From DAOSWM01 sp035380045 (GTDB lineage Bacteria > Bacteroidota > Bacteroidia > Bacteroidales > Tenuifilaceae), in NCBI GenBank assembly GCA_035380045.1, contig DAOSWM010000085.1, forward strand, positions 1 to 10,619: 10,619 nt of DNA, read 5' to 3'. The position numbers and the translations under genes were made by a program. Of this stretch, positions 1 through 5,158 are shown one piece after another. Under the pieces are notes generated by a model. The model did not search any database and was not told the origin of the DNA. It worked only from the letters and a program-made list of their open reading frames with translations. The first letter of the stretch is position 1, and the number at the start of each line of letters is the position of its first letter.

Positions 1-844
1 TTTGGTCCATTATGCTTGAAACCGATTCGGTTTGTGAAGCCATTTTCGATGGTGAATCGAGAAGAACCGAGCTGGCAACGGTTACTAACCCAAAGGTTAG
101 GATTACCCATATAACAATTTGGAAAAGGCTCACGGCTGCGATTCCCAGAATTTTTCCCATCATTAGCTGGAATGGTTTCACCGATGAAACGATTACTTCA
201 ACAATACGGCTGCTTTTCTCCTCAATTACTCCGCGCATTACCTGGGTTCCAAACAGGAATATGAGTATGTATACCAGGAAACTTAGGATGTAGGCAACCC
301 CGAAGGCCAGCTCCGATGAGCTTTCCTTGGCCTCGCCATCCTTGGTCCACTGAATGGTTCTTACCCGCACGTTGGTTTTTATGCTATTCAGAATTTCATC
401 CAAATTCTCAATGTTGTAGGTGAGCAGCTTCTGGGTTTCAATTTCCGATTTTATGGATGAGGCAATGTGCGAAGTTATATCCATCGACGGCTGCTTGTCG
501 GAGTAAAGTAAAACACCATCGGGCGAGCTGGCCACCATGGGGCCAATGTAAAGCACTGCGTAGTAGTTCGATTCCTTGAAGTCGCCTTGCAGGTCGCTTA
601 CCTTAACCCCGTCGAGGTAGGTGAACTTCAGGTATTCCGTTTCGGAAATTTTGTCTTTAAAAAGTCCCGAGTCGTCAATAACGGCAATGTTACGTTCGTT
701 CTTGTCCTCCATGGTTGCTATTACAATGGGAATTATCCACATGGCGGCAAACAGGAATGGTGTGAGGATGGTCATAATAATGAACGATTTTTTCCTCACG
801 CGGGTCATAAATTCACGTTCAATTACTAGAAATATCTTGTTCAT
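1..844 (-). CDS. ABC-2 type (NatB-like) export permease, 3' end cut off by window edge
   Basis: This is the membrane subunit of an ABC exporter, open from an ATG at 844-842 to the left edge with no stop (281 codons seen). It starts MNKIFLVIEREFMTRVRKKS and has a first membrane helix at about residues 21-43. A large extracytoplasmic domain follows (about 45-180), then a helix at 181-203. Next come the cytoplasmic stretch MRGVIEEKSSRIVEVIVSSV (203-222), characteristic of NatB/ABC-2 permeases, and another helix from about 229. The family normally runs to 400-450 residues, so roughly a third is missing. It lies 26 bp downstream of its ATPase gene on the same strand, so the two are almost certainly one operon and one transporter. 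The founding members export sodium; the substrate here cannot be read from sequence. Confidence 0.88.
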   Translation of the reverse strand, partial: MNKIFLVIEREFMTRVRKKSFIIMTILTPFLFAAMWIIPIVIATMEDKNERNIAVIDDSGLFKDKISETEYLKFTYLDGVKVSDLQGDFKESNYYAVLYIGPMVASSPDGVLLYSDKQPSMDITSHIASSIKSEIETQKLLTYNIENLDEILNSIKTNVRVRTIQWTKDGEAKESSSELAFGVAYILSFLVYILIFLFGTQVMRGVIEEKSSRIVEVIVSSVKPFQLMMGKILGIAAVSLFQIVIWVILTFGLVTVASSVLLDSPSKMASQTESVSSIMDQ

Positions 845-870
845 GGCAATTCGTTTTGAGTTGTTTGCTA

Positions 871-1806
871 CTATTTAAGGCCATGGGCCTTGTTGTACTC
901 CTGCACAACCTGAATAAAAATATCGTTCATGCTGGGAACCACTTGGCTAAACCCAAGTATTTCAGCCGATGGGATAATTAGGCTGAGGAGCTTATTGTCG
1001 TTTGAGTACTCATGAACTTTTATTTGCGCCGAAACAATGTCGGTATCCTGAGTATGGCTAATCAGCTCGTAGCTTGGAGTTAGGTTTTCTTTCACCTTTT
1101 CAATATCACCCTTGAGCTTAAACTGAAATACGTTGCTGCCGTAGTCCTGCCTAATTTTTTCGATTGGCCCGCTAAGAATGTTCTTCGATTTGTTGATGAG
1201 CGTTATGTGGTCGCACATTTCCTCAACGCTGCCCATGTTGTGGGTTGAGAAGAGAATTGTGGCGCCATTCTTTTTAAGTTCGAGAATTTCGTTCTTAATT
1301 AAGTTTGCGTTAATTGGGTCGAATCCGCTGAAGGGTTCGTCGAATATAAGCAGCTTTGGCTCATGAATAACCGTAACCACAAACTGAATTTTTTGGGCCA
1401 TGCCCTTGGAGAGTTCCTCAATTTTTTTGTCCCACCAACCCTGAATCTCCATTTTCTCGAACCAGAATTTTAGCCTTTTCAAAGCTTCGCTGCGGCTTAA
1501 CCCTTTCAGTCGGGCAAGGTAGAGGGCGTGCTCGCCCACCTTCATTTTTTTGTAAAGGCCACGTTCCTCAGGAAGATATCCGATGCTGTAAATATCGTCG
1601 GCTTTCATGGGCCGCCCCTTGTAGGTTACCTCTCCCTTGTCGGGGCCTGTTATTTGGTTAATGATTCGGATGAGCGTGGTTTTTCCAGCTCCGTTCGGAC
1701 CAAGTAAACCGTAAATGCTTCCTTCGGGTACCGAAATGCTAACATCGTCCAACGCTTTATGGTTGGCAAACTGCTTTTCAATACCATGGGTGGTAAGTAT
1801 TTCCAT
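871..1806 (-). CDS. ABC transporter ATP-binding protein, NatA-like, with C-terminal DUF4162-type domain
   Basis: This cytoplasmic ATPase (311 aa) powers the downstream permease. Visible motifs are Walker A GPNGAGKTT (36-44), YLPEERGLY in the Q-loop region (77-85, the form seen in the NatA subgroup), signature LSKGM (132-136, a variant of LSGGQ), Walker B LLIFDEP (152-158), D-loop SGFDP (160-164) and the switch histidine in STHN (H189). Residues from about 215 to the end form the extra C-terminal domain typical of NatA/DrrA-type exporters. Length is normal for the family and the ORF looks intact. The ATG at 1806-1804 places the first strand correctly relative to Walker A. It is first in an operon with the permease at 1-844. 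Substrate unknown; Na+ or drug/lipid export are family possibilities. Confidence 0.93.
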   Translation of the reverse strand: MEILTTHGIEKQFANHKALDDVSISVPEGSIYGLLGPNGAGKTTLIRIINQITGPDKGEVTYKGRPMKADDIYSIGYLPEERGLYKKMKVGEHALYLARLKGLSRSEALKRLKFWFEKMEIQGWWDKKIEELSKGMAQKIQFVVTVIHEPKLLIFDEPFSGFDPINANLIKNEILELKKNGATILFSTHNMGSVEEMCDHITLINKSKNILSGPIEKIRQDYGSNVFQFKLKGDIEKVKENLTPSYELISHTQDTDIVSAQIKVHEYSNDNKLLSLIIPSAEILGFSQVVPSMNDIFIQVVQEYNKAHGLK

Positions 1807-1835
1807 GTCTTTTCTTGTTTTTTATTTTCGGAAAA

Positions 1836-1843
1836 CAAAATTA
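1836..1843 (-). promoter_or_regulatory. weak candidate -7 box for the ABC exporter operon
   Basis: On the minus strand, TAATTTTG fits the Bacteroidota -7 consensus TAnnTTTG and lies about 30 bp upstream of the ATPase start codon. No convincing TTTG -33 element is found at the usual spacing, and the region is so AT-rich that a chance match is possible. A second near match (TAACTTTA, 1895-1888) is equally unproven. Confidence 0.25.
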
Positions 1844-1918
1844 TGTAAAAAAATAATTTTCACTCCATTAATCAGACAGAGTAAAGCTAAAGTTAGTTTA
1901 AAACCAGAAAAACTTTTT

Positions 1919-1927
1919 ATTAAAAAA
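1919..1927. repeat. left copy of 9-bp target-site duplication
   Basis: ATTAAAAAA directly abuts the left end of the inserted element and is identical to 2194-2202 on the other side. The A-rich word alone is weak evidence; its exact position against both ends of the inverted repeats is what supports it. Confidence 0.6.
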
Positions 1928-1947
1928 CACTAGTGTCCGACTAATTT
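1928..1947 (+). repeat. left terminal inverted repeat of the MITE-like element
   Basis: CACTAGTGTCCGACTAATTT. It differs from the complement of the right end at two positions (C versus T at repeat positions 3 and 14). Confidence 0.75.
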
Positions 1948-1972
1948 AAAAAAGATTACTTTCGGTGATATC

Positions 1973-1996
1973 GCCTGTCTGCCGACAAAGGCAGGC
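1973..1996. repeat. small hairpin GCCTGTCT / AGGCAGGC inside the MITE-like element
   Basis: Bases 1973-1980 can pair with 1989-1996 (one G·U pair) over an 8-base loop. An alternative fold pairs CTGCC with GGCAG. Similar CTGCCGAC...GGCAGG palindromes are, to my recollection, dispersed in Bacteroidota genomes. Confidence 0.5.
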
Positions 1997-2010
1997 TGCG
2001 CTAAGTTCAT

Positions 2011-2141
2011 CGTTTCGCTCAGAATGACAGTTTGTTGTGTGTTCTTAGGGGAAGGGAGGGGTTGGTGGCGGCCAAGCCGCCACCAACCCCTCCCTTCCCC
2101 TATAAAATAAAAATTAATTAACTGTCATTCTGAGAGAAACG
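2011..2141. repeat. internal inverted repeat pair built on the GTCATTCTGAG motif
   Basis: Bases 2011-2030 and 2122-2141 are inverted complements at 19 of 20 positions; the right arm reads CTGTCATTCTGAGAGAAACG. They frame the central hairpin, so the element could fold as nested stems. The core GTCATTCTGAG(C)GAA resembles a short repeat commonly dispersed between genes in Bacteroidota and other phyla (recalled, not searched here). Confidence 0.65.
2046..2102. repeat. perfect 27-bp GC-rich hairpin with 3-base loop
   Basis: Bases 2046-2072 and 2076-2102 are exact inverted complements with loop CAA (2073-2075). The pairing breaks at 2045/2103 (T opposite T). The stem is far richer in G and C than the surroundings and has a purine-only lower part. 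It is not a standard intrinsic terminator, since no T-run follows on either strand, but it could stall polymerase or stabilise RNA ends between the two minus-strand operons. Confidence 0.8.
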
Positions 2142-2173
2142 AAGTGTATCGAAGAATTTTTTTTATGCTAATA

Positions 2174-2193
2174 AAATTAATCGGACACTAATG
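2174..2193 (-). repeat. right terminal inverted repeat of the MITE-like element
   Basis: Read on the minus strand it is CATTAGTGTCCGATTAATTT, 18 of 20 identical to the left end. Confidence 0.75.
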
Positions 2194-2202
2194 ATTAAAA
2201 AA
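2194..2202. repeat. right copy of 9-bp target-site duplication
   Basis: ATTAAAAAA starts on the base after the element's right end and ends on the base before the kinase stop codon (2203-2205). It pairs with 1919-1927. Confidence 0.6.
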
Positions 2203-3540
2203 CTACATTTTAATGATTACACTTGTTCCTTCGCCAGGTTTTGACTTAATATCGATCGTCCCTCCATGCATCCTAACAATTTGACGGCACAGGCTAAGCC
2301 CAATCCCGCTTCCTTTATCCTTTGTGGTGAAGAATGGGATAAACGCTTTTTCTACAATTTCTGGCGACATTCCTTTGCCGTTATCAACTATTTGAATTAG
2401 CGTTTTCCCGTCGACGTTTCGGGTGGCTTCTACCTTTATTTCACCCTTTTTTTGCGAATCTATTGACTCTGCTGCATTCTTAACTAAGTTTATAAATAGC
2501 TGCTCAAATTGTTGGGGGTCAACAAATATTGTTGCTGTTTCTGCTGATATGTGGTAAGTGAAAATAATACTTGTGCTTTCTAGAACATCAGTAAAAAGTA
2601 CCTTGATGCGTTCGAGCATCAATGCTAAATCAACACTAGCCAAAGTTGGTTGCGGAATTTTTGAAAGTTTACGGAAAGCCTCGGTGAAAGAGAGAAGTCC
2701 CTTCGACCGGTCGGTAACAGCTTCTAACCCTTCGGATAGCAGGTTTATGGTTTTTTCTTCGGCAGACCCTTTCTCCCGTAAATCGCGCTTCAACTTTTCG
2801 TTGAGACTTGACGATAGCGAGCTGATGGGCGTTACCGAATTCATTATCTCGTGAGTTAACACGCTGAAAAGTTTTTGCCACGACTCCAGCTCCTGCTCAT
2901 CCATCTCGGTTTTGATATTATGGAAGTATACCAGCGTTAGCTTTTTGCTATTTAGAACGAATGAGGTTGAGTGAACTGCAAGGGTTTGCTTCTCGTCTTC
3001 AACCACCGGGAAAAACATCTTTCGTTCCCCTGGTTCAATCCTCGTCAGAAGTTCAGCCAGATCGTTTCGAAGTTCATTGGTGTTTCTTGGTTTCAGACAG
3101 CGGAAATTTTTCTGGAAAGCTCTATTTAACAATACTATATTGTTGCTATCGTCAAGGGCAATGATTCCTACATCTATCTGGTTCAGGATTTCTTTGAGGA
3201 ATAGGTGCTGCATATCGCGCTGTTCCTTAACATGCTGAAATCTGCGGGCTGTAGTGTTATATAGATGGTAGAGTTTTTTTACGTTCTTACTTGTGTTCTT
3301 CTCTGAAAATTGAATTGAGTATTCCTCATTTGCCAGTGCAGTTATGAATGTGTAAAAATCGCGGCTTTGTCTACTGATATTTCTGTATATATTCCAGATT
3401 AAATAGGCGATAAAAATTGCAAGGTAAATGCAACGTATATAGTGAACATCAACAAACAGCCAGTACATTAGCAGTGCAAGAGTAAGCGCCAGAAGAATTA
3501 CTCTGGAAAAAAAACCGATCTGGTGTTTTGTTGAGATCAT
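2203..3540 (-). CDS. membrane sensor histidine kinase of a sigma-54 two-component system
   Basis: This inner-membrane kinase (445 aa) is expected to phosphorylate the regulator encoded just upstream. Two membrane helices at about 9-30 and 34-51 are separated by only a few residues, so there is no periplasmic sensor domain. A PAS-like segment follows (about 115-205, IDVGIIALDDSNNIVLLNRA at 122-141), then the dimerisation helix with phospho-acceptor H230 in LTHEIMNSVTPI. The HATPase domain shows an N-box around NLVKNAAE (351-358), G1 DNGKGM (386-391), F-box FIPFFTTK (400-407) and G2 GSGIGL (410-415). All catalytic motifs look intact. It resembles NtrY/AtoS-type kinases paired with NtrC-type regulators. 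The gene starts 16 bp after the regulator stop, so it is the second gene of one operon. The signal is unknown; it must come from the membrane, the PAS region or a partner protein. Confidence 0.93.
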   Translation of the reverse strand: MISTKHQIGFFSRVILLALTLALLMYWLFVDVHYIRCIYLAIFIAYLIWNIYRNISRQSRDFYTFITALANEEYSIQFSEKNTSKNVKKLYHLYNTTARRFQHVKEQRDMQHLFLKEILNQIDVGIIALDDSNNIVLLNRAFQKNFRCLKPRNTNELRNDLAELLTRIEPGERKMFFPVVEDEKQTLAVHSTSFVLNSKKLTLVYFHNIKTEMDEQELESWQKLFSVLTHEIMNSVTPISSLSSSLNEKLKRDLREKGSAEEKTINLLSEGLEAVTDRSKGLLSFTEAFRKLSKIPQPTLASVDLALMLERIKVLFTDVLESTSIIFTYHISAETATIFVDPQQFEQLFINLVKNAAESIDSQKKGEIKVEATRNVDGKTLIQIVDNGKGMSPEIVEKAFIPFFTTKDKGSGIGLSLCRQIVRMHGGTIDIKSKPGEGTSVIIKM

Positions 3541-3556
3541 TTATACCTTCTGCTTG

Positions 3557-4930
3557 TTAAATTCCGTGTTTTTCAATGCGTCGGTAAAGCGCTCCGCGCG
3601 TTAAACCTAACTCTGTTGCTGCTTTGCTAACGTTCCCGTGATATTTTTTTAAACATTCAGAAATTGCCCAGTACTCCAGCTTATCAAGGTTATAATCGTC
3701 CAATGGGAATCCGGCGGGCTTACCTGCTTCGGAAAAAAGAAAATCGGCTGAGCGAAGCCCGTCGCTTTCGGAAAGGATGACAACCCGTTCAATGGCATGC
3801 TTTAGCTCGCGAACGTTTCCCGGCCAGTGATACTTCTGAAGTTTGCGAATTACATGATCAGGAATTTTTAGCAGCGGACGATTATACTTTCTGCAGAACA
3901 TCTGCACAAAATAAACAACCAGTAAGGGAATGTCATCAGCTCTTTCCCTGAGCGGGGGAAGCATAATTTCAACGGTATTGATTCGGTAGAGCAAATCCTG
4001 ACGGAATTGTCCATCCTGAACTTCCTGCTGAAGGTTGCTGTTGGTTGCGCAAACTAAGCGAACATCCACGTCGATTGGCTTGTTACTTCCCAATCGGATA
4101 ACTTGTCGGTTTTGAATTGCAGAAAGTAGGCGCGATTGCAAAGTGAGTGGAATGTTCCCAATTTCATCCAGAAAAAGTGTTCCACCCGATGCCGCCTCAA
4201 ACCGTCCGGCTCTATCCTCCGATGCATCGGTAAAGGCTCCTTTTTTGTGTCCGAAAAGTTCGCTTTCGAAAAGCGTTTCGGGAATCGCACCAACGTCAAC
4301 CGAAACAAAAACTCCCGATTTTCTGGGCGATAATCGGTGAATAGCTCTAGCAACCAACTCCTTACCTGTTCCGTTTTCACCAAGAACAAGTACGTTGGCA
4401 TCGGTTGGGGAAACTTTGGAAATGGTTTCGAAAACTTTTCTGATTGTAGCCGATTTGCCAATGATTTCTTCGAAAGGCGAACCCGAAATTCTCCCGAATG
4501 CTTTTTGTCGTTGGTTAAGCGATGCCAGCGCTTTTTTGCTTTTCGAAAGCATAAATGCTGAGTTGACTGTTGCCAGCATTTTTTCGTTTTCCCACGGTTT
4601 CACCAAAAAGTCAACTGCCCCCGATTTGATGGCATCAATAGCAATACTTAAATCTCCGTATGCGGTTATAACTATTACTGAGGCTTCGGAGTAATTCTCT
4701 TTAATCCAGTTCAGCCACCTCATGCCTTCATTTCCGGAAGTATCGCCGGGAGAAAAATTCATATCGAGAATAACAATATCGTAATTTGTTGAGGCTGTTT
4801 TCTGTGGAATTTGCTCAGGATTTCCAATGCAGTCAACCTGCAGGTACTGATCTTCCAGCAGAACTCTTAGGCTCAGCCTCACATAATCATCGTCATCAAC
4901 AACCAGTATTCTTCCTTCTTTCGAAACCAT
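3557..4930 (-). CDS. NtrC-family sigma-54-dependent response regulator
   Basis: This transcription activator (457 aa) opens sigma-54 RNA polymerase promoters using ATP. The receiver domain (about 6-125) has the acidic pocket D12-D15, phospho-acceptor D56 (DIVILD), T89 and K111. The AAA+ domain (about 152-385) has Walker A GENGTGKE (184-191), the sigma-54 contact loop as GAFTDA (231-236; canonical GAFTGA), Walker B TLFLDEIG (251-258), the YRIN arginine region (315-318) and WPGNVREL (369-376). A Fis-type helix-turn-helix ends the protein (about 425-457, with AATELGLTRGALYRRI). The length is standard. It is first in an operon with the kinase and divergent from the permease gene. The palindromes at 4980-5023 lie 50-93 bp upstream of its start, so it may also control its own transcription. 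Confidence 0.95.
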   Translation of the reverse strand: MVSKEGRILVVDDDDYVRLSLRVLLEDQYLQVDCIGNPEQIPQKTASTNYDIVILDMNFSPGDTSGNEGMRWLNWIKENYSEASVIVITAYGDLSIAIDAIKSGAVDFLVKPWENEKMLATVNSAFMLSKSKKALASLNQRQKAFGRISGSPFEEIIGKSATIRKVFETISKVSPTDANVLVLGENGTGKELVARAIHRLSPRKSGVFVSVDVGAIPETLFESELFGHKKGAFTDASEDRAGRFEAASGGTLFLDEIGNIPLTLQSRLLSAIQNRQVIRLGSNKPIDVDVRLVCATNSNLQQEVQDGQFRQDLLYRINTVEIMLPPLRERADDIPLLVVYFVQMFCRKYNRPLLKIPDHVIRKLQKYHWPGNVRELKHAIERVVILSESDGLRSADFLFSEAGKPAGFPLDDYNLDKLEYWAISECLKKYHGNVSKAATELGLTRGALYRRIEKHGI

Positions 4931-4979
4931 TTTGAACTTTTTATTTTGCTAATATATGGAATTAATGGCTAGGTTCGAA

Positions 4980-5001
4980 AACTGTCCATTTTTGGACAGT
5001 T
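4980..5001. promoter_or_regulatory. palindrome AACTGTCCA-N4-TGGACAGTT, probable regulator binding site 1
   Basis: Nine-base arms (4980-4988 and 4993-5001) match perfectly around TTTT. A palindrome of this size in the intergenic region between a Fis-domain regulator and its divergent neighbour is what an NtrC-type dimer site looks like. It is centred about 130 bp upstream of the transcription start predicted for the permease. It could in principle be a small RNA hairpin, but no T-run follows. Confidence 0.6.
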
Positions 5002-5023
5002 GAGTGTAGGCTGATGGACAGTT
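5002..5023. promoter_or_regulatory. second, imperfect TGT...GGACAGTT site, probable regulator binding site 2
   Basis: The right half TGGACAGTT (5015-5023) is identical to the right half of the first site. The left half keeps only TGT (5005-5007) opposite ACA (5018-5020). The centres of the two sites are 22 bp apart, about two helical turns, which would place two dimers on the same face of the DNA. Confidence 0.5.
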
Positions 5024-5096
5024 TTTAGAGAAATTGCGATATCAAGAACGTTTGGTTATTGCTGTAATAATCAGAAAACAAGCTCTATACAAGTGT

Positions 5097-5112
5097 TGGC
5101 CTGAAGTTTGAA
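5097..5112 (+). promoter_or_regulatory. candidate sigma-54 (-24/-12) promoter for the FtsX-type permease
   Basis: TGGCCTGAAGTTTGAA aligns with the consensus TGGCACGNNNNTTGCA. The -24 core TGGC, the following G and the -12 TTG are kept, with GG and the -12 G at the correct spacing; the -12 dinucleotide is GA rather than GC. The start of transcription would fall near 5122, leaving a leader of about 37 bases before the ATG at 5159. The upstream palindromes and the neighbouring sigma-54 activator support the call. Confidence 0.55.
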
Positions 5113-5158
5113 AAAAGAGTGTTTATTGTTACGAACACAAATTTAAAAACATATAATT

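Larger units (their letters stand above)
1928..2193. mobile_element. 266-bp MITE-like non-autonomous element with terminal inverted repeats and 9-bp target duplication
   Basis: The element begins with CACTAGTGTCCGACTAATTT (1928-1947) and ends with its inverted complement (2174-2193), matching at 18 of 20 positions. It is flanked directly and exactly by the same 9 bases, ATTAAAAAA, at 1919-1927 and 2194-2202. It has no ORF of note, so it would need a transposase supplied elsewhere. Inside are a second inverted repeat pair (2011-2030 / 2122-2141), a perfect 27-bp hairpin (2046-2102) and a small hairpin (1973-1996). It sits immediately after the kinase stop codon, the right copy of the duplication ending one base before it. 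If TA were taken as the target duplication, the element would be slightly shorter. The IS family of the helper transposase was not identified. Confidence 0.75.

Noticed and set aside
12..293. Plus-strand open frame opposite the permease at 1-844
   Set aside because: It lies antisense to a continuous NatB-like coding frame whose protein is clearly recognisable; its own translation shows no family features.
2048..2068. G-quadruplex in the G-rich arm of the hairpin
   Set aside because: Only three G-runs reach three bases; the fourth is two, and the perfect complementary arm should win by forming a duplex.
2046..2102. Intrinsic terminator for the kinase operon
   Set aside because: The stem is strong but no run of T follows on either strand, so it was kept as a hairpin and not called a terminator.
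1929..2192. TA as the target duplication of the MITE (IS630/mariner style)
   Set aside because: TA occurs at both ends, but the inverted repeat extends three bases further out and then meets an exact 9-bp direct repeat, which explains the ends better.
4054..4461. 135-codon minus-strand open frame inside the response regulator gene
   Set aside because: It is an out-of-frame shadow within the AAA+ domain, whose motifs are all in the main frame.
1931..5023. Shared TGTCC word in the MITE ends and in the regulator palindromes
   Set aside because: The contexts differ (GTGTCCGA versus CTGTCCA with a mirrored half 8 bases away), and the word is short, so this is best treated as coincidence.
5119..5138. 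GTGTT...AACAC inverted repeat in the permease leader
   Set aside because: The arms are only five bases with a ten-base loop in an AT-rich leader; not distinguishable from chance.
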